From NCBI RefSeq assembly GCF_000321225.1, contig NW_004450479.1, positions 2,013,019 to 2,077,018 of the forward strand: 64,000 nucleotides of DNA, in the 5' to 3' direction. Positions 21,946-34,914 of the stretch are shown piece after piece (position 1 is the stretch's first letter; each line of letters begins with the position of its first letter). The notes under the pieces were generated by a model. That model saw nothing but the letters and a program-made list of their open reading frames with translations, did no database searches and was not told where the DNA came from. The DNA is from Odobenus rosmarus divergens (Eukaryota; Chordata; Mammalia; Carnivora; Odobenidae). The position numbers and the translations under genes were made by a program.

Positions 21946-24539
21946 AAAAATTCTCTCTGCCCTCCCACCCACACACTCGCTCTCCTTTACAATAGATAAT
22001 AAAGCAGAGAGGAAGTAGATGGCAGAGTCACATCCCAAATCCTCTCCAGCCGCGACCCGCTCCCAGCGCAGACAGCCGGCCAAGCACCTGCTCCCCAGGA
22101 GACTGGCTCCCAGAGCTGCTGTGACGGCCCCACCCAGAAGAACGTGGGTAGAGTGAATGAGCTCCCGAGTCATCTGGGCCCGAGATCTTCCGCACCAGGT
22201 GGGTTTGTGGCCCGTCAGGCCTGAGTCACACAGCAACATCGGGAGGCTGGTAGTGTGTCAGAGGGCCAGGGCAGGGATGGGGGGATGCTCTGGCCTTGGC
22301 GCTGGCTGTGAGTGCCCCCTCCCTGGCTCCAGAACCGGGCTGCCAGGCTCGGGCAGGCCTGGCAAACCTCCATGGAGTCTGGTGGGAATCGCTGGTGGGC
22401 GGCAGGCTTTCAGGAGCGTCAGCGCCCACACGGAGAGGCGCAAACAGGTTTGACTTAAGGGGGGGATACGGCCATTATGTACAAAGTAGATTCCACATTC
22501 TTATTTTCCTTTTCAGAGAGATGTCTATTTTCACAGCAGGAATCCTGGAGGTCCCCTAGTTTGAACCTTCTGGTTTATGATTTGCTTCTGTGTTAAGCTA
22601 CCTCTTTGACGGAGCTGAGAACGGAACAGCAGGCCCTCCGGCCACAAGCACGGACACTGTGGCTCTTCTACCCTTGTGTCTTCACTGAGTGTCTGAAATC
22701 TCACACCCCCTGGGCCTGGAGCACCCACGTGCTGTGCACGGCCCGCAAGGAGGTACAGAGGCGGGTGGTTCGCACGCCGGCCAACATGGCGGAGCTCAGT
22801 GGGTTTGACGAGGCCCCCCACCGGCCGTGCGGAAGTCTGTCCTGTCTGGTCCATGGGCGGTGCTCCTGGGCACTGTCAGGTGGCGAGGCTATGCTGTCTG
22901 CACCCTGGGCCTCACCAGCACTTGGCCCAAAGCCCCCAAAGCCCCCCAAGTCCTGGGCACAGGAGGTACTCTGTGGCTGCCTAAAGAGGAAATGACAGGT
23001 ACGTGGAAAAACATCTTTACTCCCAATATGTCCACTAGAAATTAAATTTCCCAATTCAAAATCGGCATTGACAGAAACCCCGACGACTCCGCAAGCCCCT
23101 CGCAGAATGCCGTCGCATAAACAGGAGAGATGGTCTGCAGTGACCGGGCATCACCCGTTCAGCGGGAGGCGTTCGGTCACAGTCTCTTCCTCCCATCATG
23201 GTGCAGCCACACAGAAGGAACACGAAAACTCGGCTTTAAGGATCATTATGCTGGTAACATAAACAATGACATCCAGGGCAAAGGATTCCACCAATGAATC
23301 ACTGTTTTTCAGGCTTGCTAACCCAGGAAGGCAAACACCTATCTTAATGAATGAGTTATTTCCCACACATTGTTTTGGTTTTGTATTCATCTAAGATATT
23401 GACCTTTTCATCAAACTTACTCTTTGGAAACAGCCTGCATGTATGGTAACCACCGGCAAATCAGACAACTCTGAAAAGCTGCCCAGGCACAGACGTGAAC
23501 AGCACCAGCTGGGAGCCACCACACACCCTGAAGGGCATCCCGGACACGCACCTTCACCCAAGGGGGTTTCTCCCAGGGAATCTAGAGACTCAAACACAGG
23601 AAACAATTTCCAGTTTCAAAACTCACTAGAGCCTTCTGGAGGATTTGGGAAGGGTCCAGAAAACTCTGGAGATGTGATACACAGCAAGCAGATCCAACAG
23701 AGACATCTGCTACGTGTCCCACACGTGTGGGTCACGCGGCGCTGGTGAGGGCCAGGAAGCACTCACCTCAGACGCACTGTGGCTGGGGCTGCCAGGGGCA
23801 CGCCTGCGTTTCTTTTCTTGACAAAACTCCAACATCTTGCTGTTTCTTTTTCCCATGGACATACACATGCACGAGACACCTCTATAACTTCAGGGGCCTT
23901 TAACAGGTGCATCTGTGAGAATAACATCTACTTGGTAATAACTCGGGTTCTAGCAGCTTCTGTGCTCAACTCAACAATGTCTGCTTACTGTGGACATCTT
24001 GCGAAGTGCAGAGAGACCGAGATCCGTAAAGGACTCCGTCTACTGCTGACCCACCTCCTTCCAGAGAGTGATGCAGCCTCTATCGTGTGACAGACACTGT
24101 ACTAAAACCAGCAGCTAAAAGCAGCAGTAATTTCTCATAAATACCTTATGTAAGTTTCTATCAAATACTAAGTAGCAATTTAACAGCCCCGTGGTCCCAC
24201 AGCTGGGGACGACCTGCTGTCCAGGAGGGCAGGAGTCACTCTTGTTGGACGAAGGCCTCCCTGATGCCCGGGAGCCCTCAGAGCTGCCTGTCAAAGGGCA
24301 GAAAAGAGCCCGTTTGTAGCAGGATTGTCAGGATCACCTGCAGAGCTCACTCAAATGGACCACAGACTGCACGAAGCCTTTTAGCTATTAGCAACTGAAC
24401 AGTTGTTAACGTGCTCTAGAATCATTCTATTCCTCAGTGAGGATGTAGTTCGAGCCTGCAACCAAATTCTACCCCCAACGACTCCTACACGGCCACCAAG
24501 GAAAGGAAAGGAGGCACCGAAGAATTCTGCAGCCTTGTA

Positions 24540-26350
24540 CTTCAAGAAGAGAATTTCCACTTTTTGGCTTTTTGAGTAGTGCTGCTATGAACACGTGTGT
24601 GCACGTTTTTGTGTGAACATATGTTTTCAGTTCTCTTGGGTACAAGCCAGGGGTGGAATCACCAGGTCGCACAGCGGCTCTAACGGGTGAGGAGCTGGTA
24701 GGCTGTTTTCCAAGTGGCCACACCACCTCACATTCCCGCCAGCACGTGAGGGCTCTGAGTCCACCACGTCCTTGCCAGCACTGAGAATCCGCCCATCGTT
24801 TTTATTTTAGCCATCTTGGTGCGCGTGAAGCGTGCCTCACACTGTGGTTTTGATCTCGTCTCCCTGGAGAGGGATGATGCCCTTCTCCCGCCGTCTGGTG
24901 CGGGCCAGGACTGCCAGCACTGTGTGCAATAAGAACGGTAGACAGCCCCGCCTCACTTCTTGATCACAGTCTCCCATCGTAAGTATGGGGGACGGCAGTA
25001 GGCTCTTCAGAGATGCTCTTTGTCCAGCTGAAGAAGGTCCCCCTTTCCCTGGTTTGCTAAGAGGAATTGTTCTGAAAGTGTGCTGGATTTTGTCAAATGC
25101 TTTTTTTGTATCAACTGATTTGATCACACAGTCTTTCTTCTCTAGTCTGTTGGTGGGAGGATCCCGTTCATTGATTTACCTACTAAGCCAGACTTGTATA
25201 GCTGGAAGAATCCCACTCAGTCTTCAAGTATAATTCCTTTTAGAGATCACTAGAACTGATCTGCTCTTATTTGTGTGAGAATTTCTGCATCTAAGTGTGT
25301 GAGAGAGTGCTTTGCGGTGTTTTATTTTTTCCTTTGTCCTGTGTGTCCCTTTCGACAGCAGGGTAACAAAATTCCCTCCCCTTTCCATCTTCTGGATGAA
25401 CTTTGTGCATACCTGGTGTGAATGCTTCTTTAGATGTTTGGTGCAGTTCTCCAGTGAAACCACCTGGGCCTGAAGACTTCCTTTTCAGGAACTATTAAAT
25501 TACAAATTCAATTTCCTTAGTGATTATTGGACTATTCACATTATCTACTTCATCCTGGTTGGGGGTTTGGCAGTTTGTGGTTCTGGAGGAACTGGTCCAA
25601 TTTTGGAAGCTGTCAAATGCCTAAGTATGAAGGTATCCAGGGTATTCCCTTCTTGTTCTTTTAATGGTTTGCAGGATCTGGATTCTTCCCTCCTCCCCTG
25701 GGTGTTGGTCCATGCTATTGAGGATTCCTGAGAAGCAGCTTTCTGCTTCATGGGTGTTCTCTTTCTCTGTTTTCAATCCTAGCGATTTCTGCTCTTACAG
25801 CCACTTTGGTCTTTCTTCTGGTCATTCTGGGTTCATCTGGTTCTCCTTTTGTAGCTTCCCGAGGTAGTGCTGTGGCCTGAAAGTGTGAGCCCCCCCAGAG
25901 TGATGGTATTGGGAGGTGGGCTCTGGGGCCCGTGCCTGTGTCAGAGAAGCCCCTTCCACCATGTGAGGGCACAGGGAGAGGGCTCCAGTGGAGAAGGCCT
26001 TCATCTCGGGCTCCAGCCCCCAGAGCTGTGACAAGTGCACTTCTGTCACTCATAAGCCCCCGCCTGTGCTGTTCTGTTATAGTAGCCCAAATGGACTAAA
26101 GCAGGTAGGAACTTCTGACCCATGATTTACGTGTTGTTAATTTTTCCCTGACAGTTTTGTGTTGTCTTTTTATCACTGACTTCTAGTTGATTCTACTATG
26201 GTTAAAGAACATACTCTGCGACTTCAATTATCTCGTATTTGTTGAGGCCTGCTTTATGACCCAGGATAGGCTGTATGTCGATGAATGCTCCATGGACACT
26301 TGCCGCTGGGGGCAGTGTTCAGTAAGTGTCAGTTAGATCCTTAGGACTGA
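24540..26350 (-). mobile_element. LINE-1, degenerate, minus strand, interrupted by a solo LTR
   Basis: The plus strand shows reverse-complement L1: 'TGAACATATGTTTTCAGTTC' near 24617, 'GGCTGTTTTCCAAGTGGCCA' near 24701, 'TGGATTTTGTCAAATGCTTTT' near 25084 and 'CCACCTGGGCCTGAAGACTTC' near 25461. After the LTR it resumes with 'CACTGACTTCTAGTTGATTC' near 26174 and 'GAATGCTCCATGGACACTTG' near 26283. ORF2 sequence between about 24870 and 25080 is shortened relative to a full element. It is non-functional. Confidence 0.82.
25868..26103 (+). mobile_element. Solo LTR of the MaLR class (MST/MLT-like)
   Basis: The 236-bp block starts TGCTGTGGCC and ends ACTAAAGCA, with the TG...CA termini of an LTR. A perfect 5-bp target-site duplication, GGTAG, lies at 25863-25867 and 26104-26108, the size expected of ERVL/MaLR elements. 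Internal phrases 'GTGATGGTATTGGGAGGTGG', 'CCTTCCACCATGTGAGGGC', 'GCTCCAGCCCCCAGAGCTGTG' and 'TTCTGTTATAGTAGCCCAAA' match MST-type LTRs. It is shorter than a full MST LTR, so internally deleted. No internal retroviral region is present. It is nested in, and younger than, the surrounding L1. Confidence 0.88.
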
Positions 26351-29300
26351 CATTCCAACATAGACTGTTTTTGTCTCCAATAAGAGCCAGCTTCATTTAC
26401 TCTTGTGCAGTGCACATGCCTTCTGCTTCTTCCTGGCCTCTGAGCTGCGCGCGCAGACAGCACCTGTGTGCTGGCCCCTGCCCCCGCCGAGGGCTGGCAG
26501 CCTCCCACCTTCTCCAGCATGGCTCCGTGTTCACCTGCCTCATGCAGCCGGAAAGACGGCTGCCCCCGAGGCTCCGCTGCTCTGTGCTGCTGAGATCTTT
26601 GCAACAGAGCGTGTCGGCCATCACCTCACTGTCCTCTGGCTCTGGGCCGGGCAGGTGGCAGGGAAACCCCCTGTGAGAACAAACGGGCCGGGCAGAGGCG
26701 CTGGAACCACAGCCCAGAGCTCTGGCCGGGATTGGTGCTCCAGAATACCGAGCAATTCCTGGCATGTTTTAAAACAGATGAAATTAGATAAAACGATTAA
26801 ACTCTAGATTTACCTTCAGAGAAGCTCCCAGTTTTATGATGGCTGCAAATAGTATAGTATATTCATGAATCTGGATTAATCATTTTTTCTTTGTTTCTTT
26901 TTACATTTCATGGAAGTCAATCCCAATCAGAGACCAAACATATTCGATGAATCATGGACATATCAAAAGAAGGCAAGTAAAGGTAGTTTATTCAGATGTG
27001 AATTTACTTAGGAGACCACAGCTGTAAATATTTCCTGAACATCTACTTCAAATGAGGCGTCCTTGACAGGTTCACATGGCAGATCTAAATTACAGCCGAT
27101 AACACCCGTAGAAGAGATACCGCAAGACAACATACACCTAATTGTCAAATTACCCCTGTAACACCCCACCACGTGCGGTCCGCTGAGGACACGTGCAGAC
27201 CCCGGGAAGTGTTTGCGAAGGAAGCAGAGGGGCATTTCCACCCCGAAAGGTGAGCGACTATGACACACACTGCTCGCCTGTGGGTCCACACACACCATCA
27301 GCCTTGAGGGCTCCAAAACTTGTCACGCAGAGAAATCACTCCTCTTTCTCCCTGAGCCGTCAGGTTACCGGCGTAACTGGAGCTGACGGAGGAGACCTCA
27401 GTGTCCCCTACGACCGACAGGAGGGCACTCAGCCCAGCAGAGTTCGGGGGCTGGTCAGGCTCTTTCCATTACAGAGACGAAGGGATTAAACGTAAAATGC
27501 TCTGCAAACAGAACATGCGGCACAAGTAAAGGGAGGCGGTACCCATCAGCTAAGACGTGCGGTAGCCATGGCCCTGGCATGGGGAGCCCAGCTCTACTCC
27601 GTGCCTCCCCTGACACCACCTTCCCTCCCCCATAGCTCCGTCTCTGGTGCCCACTTGCAGGGACAGTCCCGATGCCCTGGAGGCTGCTTCTCACCATGGC
27701 TTTTCCATGAGCCGTTCTACTTTCTGGTCAGCACGGCAGCCCCCCAGGGCCTCCCGCAGACCAGCCTGCCCCACTAGACCCTTTCCTTCCATTTAGGATG
27801 GCTTTCTTCTCCCCAGCCGGCCCCTGCTGGATCCCAATTAAAGGTGCTTGTGTTGTATTTTTCAGATTAAACCACACAATCCTATAAACAGTGGAAATGG
27901 TAGCATTTCTTCTTAAATTACAAATGAAACTCTCTTCTGTTTTGTGTGTACGAGATGTCAAGTACATTATACATTTCTTATCACTATTAGTTTTGAAAAC
28001 CTTTGCTGTTATGAATTCGTACAGAAAGTATAAATTATAGAGGGGTGGATGTGGCCAGCCTTTATTAAAAGGAGTGCAGGAAACTGTCCAGAACATGTGC
28101 AGAGAAGCAAGAGGTGAAGGGGGATCACTGGCCACAACCTGGAGTGGCGTGACTGGAAGACCGGAGTCACCTGAACACCTGGCATCGGATAGCCCACTGC
28201 TCACCTGCGTGCCTGGAACCAGGTGTCCTGCCGCCACCCTTGCCACTCCTCCCTGGAAAGTACTCGGGTTTTCTTTGCTAAAGAGTTACTGATGCATCTG
28301 GGGCAAAGCAGGGCGGCTAGTGAGGCGGCTGGCGCCCCAGGAAAGTAACAGCCCTGCATGGCGACTACGCCCGCAGCCAGCCAGCCCCTCGGCCACTTCC
28401 CCGGCTGAGAATTCCTGCCCACGAATACACAGGGGCATCTCTTCAGTCTTCAACATGGGAGACAGAGCAGAGTCATCACATGCCTCCCGGATAAAAGAGA
28501 ACAATCCACATAAACCTAAGAGAAGAGTTAGTACTTGGGGAAATGGACATAACGCAGGAAAGAAGGGGATGCCAAATGACACAAATCAGCATCATTTAAA
28601 GCCTACAGCAGCACATGAACACAGCTATCGCATAACCGACCTCTCGTTTCTCCACCGCCTACAGGTGACCGTTCTGCAGGCAGACGCGGTGGGGGTGCGA
28701 AGTAGCTGTGCCGGAGCGCTATGGGGCTGCACGGGCCCCGAGCGCCCCCAGCAGCAGCGCCCTGCGTCCCCACAGCAAGTGCTGGGAGAACATCGCACAT
28801 CCACGCACACACAGACTGCGGAGAATGGTGGTCACGACACACGCCTCTCTGCCGGCACGCTGGGAACCAGCCTATGGTGTCGGGCATCACCCATGGGCGC
28901 CGTAGCACAAACAGGACCCTGAAGCAGACTGCGGACTCGGCAGTGAGGTCCACGGGCAGCCTCACGATGTGCTGTCAGGACCGGAGTCTACAGTTCTACG
29001 GAATGCACATTTAACACCTTCTTAAGAGACACGAAGAGTCTGCAGTTAGTTCTCTTTTGTCAGAATTACTTCGTTTAACTCTGTGACATAAAATGTAGTC
29101 ACTGTGACGGATGTGTGATGATGTCACATATCAGTTCATACACAGGAATGCCCATGGGAAGCAGGGTGGTTCCATCACTGTGGATTCAGGAACACTGCAG
29201 GATCGAGTCTGCTTGTCACTATGAAAACAAGGGTCCACGCAACAGATCTCTGCGAGCTGGGGGCACCATGCGAGCCAGCAGCCGTGGACCGGACAACAGG

Positions 29301-32088
29301 GAGCAGAGGACAGAGGGTGGACATGGGACTGGCTTGGAGGCATCATGAGAAGAACCGTGCAGAGCACCAAGGAGAGGAGGCTGCAGAGTGCTGGACCGAG
29401 TGGTACAGGAACCGTCCTGGTGCAGAGAAGACATGTTCCCCACTCCCCGCCTGCCACCCAGAAACGGCCCGAGCACCAGTCCCAGTCCCAGGAAGACCGT
29501 GTTCAGGACCGCGGCTTGCTGGCACGCTGCTCAGCCCAGTGTGTCTCTGGAGAACAAGGGGTGTTACTACGCCCACCACCACAGCCAGGACCACGCCCAG
29601 GCCCCCCACTTGCCATCCACGTGCCTTGTAGGCCTTGCACACACACCACAAGGCTACAGACACTCACCACCAGGTCGTCCAATACTTGTGCCCCATGCCA
29701 TTCCCTGCCACCATCCCGACCACGGCGGGGGCCGAGTCACCCAGGGCCAGCCATGCATACGACGGGAAGTCCGCTTGGCTGTCGGAGGGAGAGGCAGATG
29801 TGCCAGTACCACCCAGGCACCACCTCTTCTTGCCTCACACACAGGCATGCCGCACATGGCAGGAGAGAACACCACCAGCCATGGGCACCAGAGCAGAGAG
29901 TGGGAGCGGCCCAGTGCCGGGGGAACAGTGAATGACCACATGGCGTGCCTCACAGACCTTCCTGACAAAGACACACCACTCTGGGTTTAGAAACCGGCAG
30001 TAAGCTGCTCCATCCCTTCCCGCTGGAAGCATCCAGATGCAGTCGGCGAAGGGCTGAGAAAGATTACCCCCACGCACCCTTCCTTAGGTTGTGACCTGAG
30101 GGTCTGCCCTAGCAGAATGAAGGAGAAAACCAAGGAAGAGGCAGAGGTGGGGTCTGGGGTCTGGCACTGAAGGGAGAGCCCAGGACGGCAGCTTTGGGAG
30201 GCGCCGTCACCACAGCCACCTGAACGAGCAGTGGGGAGCTGGTGAGGAACACACTCCAGGAGGGACATGTTCTGAGATGCGATGCGATCCCAGGAAATGC
30301 GAGAGATCTAAGAAGAAAAGAGGAAGTGTCCAGGAAAATCAAAGAAATAAAAACCGTTATAAAATGGTAAACCAAAGCACCCAATTCAGCCGCGCGATGA
30401 GTGACGTTCACATGGTTGTGACGTTTGTCACGTTTTAGAATCAGCCAACACACCAAGCACGGGGACTCAATCAGGGAACAGAAGATAGCCACAGAAGTCA
30501 GAGTACGAAGCCTAAAAACTGAAAGATGTCACTGACTACTGATGAACCTAGAAATACACAGAAAGGTATTATTTAGATTTGCAAAGGCTACAAAGTACAC
30601 AGAGGCCAAAACCAAGTAAGTACAACTAAATGGCCATGGGGAGGCGGGAGGGGTAGTTAGTGGCCACCCCCTTCAACTGCCCTGGAGAATTCACCAACAC
30701 ATACAACAAACGGGACTTAAAACTACCTTTTAACATGTCTCTTTACCGCCAAAACTCTACTTAACCTCCCCATGTCTTTAATCAGAACGGAATGCGTGCG
30801 GGGGATGTCAGCGCTCAGGCCCATGCCTGGGGAAGCTCCCGCCTTCCTCGGGCCGCGAGGGGAGAGGCCACGTCCACCTCGCTGTGATCCGCAGAGGCAG
30901 ATGTACTGTTTTTCCTTTACCACCCTGAAGCTCATGAATTGGGATAAAAATCAGGCAGCATTCTTTGGCATTTCATTTACATATTCTAAATGTAAAAAGA
31001 AAAACCTTTTTTGCAGTATTTATTACTTGAATGTGAGAAAAAGCAAATCACCTCTAGGTGCTCTGAGTCTTTAGTGCTCATTAGATAACCTGTCCCTTGG
31101 GTAAACGTGGATGAAAAGCCTAAAGGCATGGTAATAATCAGATGACACAAACATGGTCTTCCCCTTCTCTTGTTACAGAATGCAAAAATCATGCCTCGTG
31201 GAGCTGGGCCCCATTTCCAAGGATAAAGGGCACCATATTTATCAGTCACTCTTATGCCAAGTTCTGCACAGGGACCTCATTTATAAATATAAAATATTAA
31301 ACTGTATGACATGTTAATTTTAAATTCTACCACATAGAATTCCAAATTTTATTGCTGATTATTTCATCCACATCCTCTGATGAAACATGAAAAGCACAAC
31401 AATACATTAAAATTGAATAGACCCAAAAAGGCTTGAGGAAACATGTACTCAGGACCATTTTTGTTCCGGAATTGAGAATTTCCTGCACTGCCACCAATCG
31501 GAATTCATGATCCCCTTGAGGCTGCAGAATATTTTATTCCCACGCTCTTGCGCAGACCACAGGATGGAGGTGTCTTAATTAAAAATGCCTCTACAATTTC
31601 TCTTCAGAATTCACTGTTTGGTTCAAACATCAAATATTAACTAAAACAACCGAGTGAAATGTCTCTTCGTGAGCAGAATGCGGCACTGGCTCTCCAGCTC
31701 CTCAAACAGAAGTGACTGATGGCAAATGTTTGAGTTCGTTTTCTGTATTTAGCTCAGTGGGGTGTTTTTAACACACACACACTCGAGTGCACACGCACAT
31801 CACGGGGACAATAACAAAGATGCAGAATTCATGGCTATGCCCAGATATGGGTCCGTTCCTCCTAAAATCGATGTGTTGGCTTTACTTTAACATTTATCTC
31901 AGAGGCAGAGACCACTGGAGCGCAAATCAACTCTGTTAATGTTACCACTTAATTAATGTTTAGACTAAAAGTGACACAGAGTAAAATGAGATGTAAAAAT
32001 GCAGCCCGAGGCTCGTGCTGAGTGCCTCTCCAGTTCCTTGTCACCGAATCCACCACGGTGCCCCGAGAGCGCTGAGCTAGTGAAGGGA

Positions 32089-32113
32089 GTCGCCCCCCCG
32101 CCCCCCCCGCCGG
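32089..32113 (-). promoter_or_regulatory. RPTOR: G-run downstream of a 5' splice site (possible G-quadruplex or splicing enhancer)
   Basis: On the transcript strand, about 45-70 nt into the intron after the exon at 32159-32305, two uninterrupted runs of eight and seven G's are separated by single C's. G-runs at this distance from a donor commonly act as intronic splicing enhancers bound by hnRNP F/H. The runs could also fold into a two- or three-tier quadruplex. Position and composition are seen; function is inferred. Confidence 0.4.
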
Positions 32114-32158
32114 GAGGAAACGGGAAACTCAGCAGCAGTCCTGGGGCGGGGGCCTCAC

Positions 32159-32305
32159 CTCCAGTTCCTGCTCCCTCTGCAGGGCAAACTGTTTGAAGGA
32201 CTTGACGATCAAGCCAGCATTGGAGCAGTCGTAGACGAATATCGACGGGCTGCCCATCCACGTCTGCAGGTCATATATGGACAGAGGGATGTACTGAGTG
32301 TAGTT
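32159..32305 (-). CDS. RPTOR: RPTOR coding exon (about human residues 170-218), caspase-like Cys segment
   Basis: This 147-bp exon has 49 whole codons and is phase 0 at both ends. It starts [18 protein letters not shown] and ends ALQREQELE, identical to human Raptor as I remember it. It carries [10 protein letters not shown], whose Cys aligns with the catalytic Cys of caspases in the Raptor N-terminal conserved (RNC) domain. Raptor has no known protease activity; in mTORC1 structures the domain packs near the kinase active site. Acceptor: TTTTGTTTTCCAG at 32318-32306, a strong pyrimidine tract. Donor: GAG|GTGAGG at 32158. A symmetric exon such as this can be skipped without a frameshift, but that would delete the Cys strand. 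It probably corresponds to human exon 5. Confidence 0.98.
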
Positions 32306-34491
32306 CTGGAAAACAAAACACAGTGCACACGTGACTTACGCCTCCTGGACAGAACCGCCAACTAGCGCCTGCACGACAAGGAAGGGACGACACGCTGGGC
32401 CAGGCGGCACGGAGGGCTGAGTCACCGCTCGTACGTGCGGTCAATCACAGCAAACTAAGCCCCCGCCGTGTGCCTGCGTGCCGCTGTACCCAGACCTGTG
32501 AGTGCCGGATGGCGGCCCCGGAAGCTCCGGGTCACCGCCGGGTTCGGCGGCTGGCTATCTCCTGGAAACATGGGCCCCTGTCCACAGTGGGATTTCCCTC
32601 CACGTGTCCTACCAGCAGGGCTTCATCATTTACCTTCCTCTCCCACCCCTGGGAACCGAACCACAGCCTCCTCTTACACACCTAAAGGATGTACACGTGC
32701 CCCTTTCCCTGCTCGCCATCTTCCTCTGTGACTTGTATGTGCTTCTAGAATGTGCCATGCACCTCACTTACCAGGGAAATGCTCTGAGGAGCTGCCTAGG
32801 CTCAAATTTGCATGTTTTCCCCATTGTACCTTCTATTTCAGAGATACCCGTAAGCACTTAATCCTCCAGATGACTTGGAAATCACACTTAAAGGATGCAA
32901 GTGGATTTGGCACTCTGATTTTTTCAAACCACAGAACAGAAACTTATTAACATGAATCCACTGAGTGCAATATTTTTCTAGACACACTGTCCTGTTCAGT
33001 ACTCGAAAACACTCAAGAGATGACTGGTAATCACAGAGCAGGATGCTCTCACCTCACTAGAGAAATGAGGACAATCCTCACTCAGAGGCAACAGTCTACA
33101 GTGACCCTTCCGCACGGAACACCCCCTCATGTACCCTTCCCCTGGCGAAGCTGGCAGCACTCAGCTCTGCACGTGTGCAGTGAAGGGGACTGCGTTTCTA
33201 GCAGCTGATCCACAGTCACCGCCTCTGGTATTACCATGAGGGCGGTGAGAACACGCCAGGAAAACAGGGCAGAAGACAAGAGTACCCAGCAGGGCCTAGG
33301 GAAGTCTGTGACGGAGGTGGCCGGCAGAGGCTTTCCCGAAACACACAGCAAAGTACGAGATCTAAGTCCACCTAGACGGGACGAGGCCACGTCCAGATGG
33401 CACAGGTATGTGTGCGTGAGGGAGCGGACATCTGTACCCCAAGAGGGACCCCACTCTGCTGACGCTGGGCCGCTTCGCCTTGCTGACCTGCCTCCTCTGT
33501 GGCCAGCTGGTCATCACTGCGCTACAAACGAGAACGCTTGGAAATGCTGTCCCTGAGCTCGCTCACTGGAGGCTTCCACATATGTCAAGCCTAACCTAAG
33601 GAGTCTATAGCGTCAACCCTCGCTCAGTCCAAATACCAGCAATTTGACAAGCTGATTCTAAAGTTAGTGTGGAAGAGAAATACACAAGAATAGCGCCAAG
33701 AAAAAAAAAAAGAAAGAAAGAAAAGTAAAAAAACCCACACACCCATTTTTAAATAAAGAATAATGAGTAGGGACCTGCACTACCAGATATTAAATATACT
33801 ATAAATCCATGGTAATTACAGGATGGTATTAGGGAGGGCAAGAAAAACAAATCAACAGAAAAGAACATCCAGAAATAGACCCACATATATAATTATAATG
33901 AAGGTGGCATTTTAACTCAGTGAAGGAAGAACAATAATTCCATAAGTGACACTATAAAATCTACTAGCCATTCAATATTGCTGAGATTCTACATACAAAA
34001 AAATCAAGATAGATTTTAAAACTAAATATAAAAACAGAATAAAAGATTTTTATTTATTTTGGTGCAAGAAAGCCCTCTTATTCACAAAACTCAGAAGTCT
34101 TAAGGAGAAATATAGAAATAAAAAAATTACATAATTCTGACAAAACACACCAATGATAAGCAATTCAAGAACAAAGTGGGTACAACACATGCGACAGGAT
34201 TTTTAGAGTGTACACGGGTATGAGTTCTGCTTAGACCAACAATGATAAGAAACAAACAGGCAAAGGATACAAACACACAACTCTCAGAAGAAGCAGGAAT
34301 GCTGAAGGATTACGAAAAGAGTTTCATGCTCTCGATGAATCACGGAAACACAGATTACAATGAGAACCATCTATTTACGTATCTGTCTTCATCCAGCAAC
34401 GTAGAAAGAAACGAAGAAGATGAATAGACTAGGATGTGTTCAACAAGGCACCAGTTTATCGTTGGTAGGTATGTAAATAAGGAAGCTTTTT

Positions 34492-34550
34492 GTTGTTATT
34501 AGTATTATTTTTTAGAAAGAGAGCATGTGGGGGGGAGGGGCGGGGGGAGG

Positions 34551-34600
<50 letters not shown>

Positions 34601-34734
34601 CTCAAGCTGACTCCCTGCTGAGCGCTGAACATGGAGCCCGACCCGGGGCTTGATCTCATGACCCTGAGATCACGACCTGAGCTGAAATCATGAGTCAGAC
34701 AAATGCTCAACTGACTGAGCCCCCAGATGGCCCG
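34492..34734 (-). mobile_element. Carnivoran SINE, older subtype, minus strand, with expanded GA tract
   Basis: The head complement ends CTGACTGAGCCCCCAGATGGCCC, preceded by GGGGCTTGATCTCATGACCC. The CT-rich body has grown into a GA microsatellite. A perfect 11-bp target-site duplication, GGAAGCTTTTT, is present at 34481-34491 and 34735-34745. It is nested in an L1. Confidence 0.92.
34553..34599. repeat. (GA)n microsatellite within a SINE body
   Basis: About 23 uninterrupted GA repeats lie next to a G-rich stretch. It derives from the SINE's CT-rich region and is likely polymorphic in length. Confidence 0.95.
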
Positions 34735-34914
34735 GGAAGCTTTTTTAGAAGGCAATTCGGTAGCACATACAAATTTTAGATGTACATCCCTTTGACTTTA
34801 GGTGTCCACCCTACAGAAATACTTGCATCTGCATGCAGATGTGTGTGTGCAAGGATATACGATACTCTAGCTGGTAAAATCCTGACAGCTATCTAAATGC
34901 CACCATGGAAGAGA

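Larger units (their letters stand above)
19592..32158 (-). other. RPTOR: RPTOR intron (12.6 kb, phase 0) between the exons at 32159-32305 and 19416-19591
   Basis: The donor GTGAGG at 32158 and acceptor TGCAG at 19592 define a phase-0 intron. It holds a MIR, L1 and SINE cluster at 21.1-21.9 kb and a nested L1/LTR at 24.5-26.35 kb. Stretches with nothing I can name are 19592-21160 (CpG-rich around 20390-20560 and 21210-21390), 21946-24540, 26350-32088. The last includes a GC-rich half (to about 30300) and an AT-rich quieter half (30300-31980) that looks less repeat-laden and could include conserved intronic DNA, which cannot be judged from one sequence. Confidence 0.9.

Noticed and set aside
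24540..26350. Possible functional LINE-1 or retroviral genes
   Set aside because: All L1 segments in the window are truncated and full of stops, and both LTRs lack internal coding sequence.
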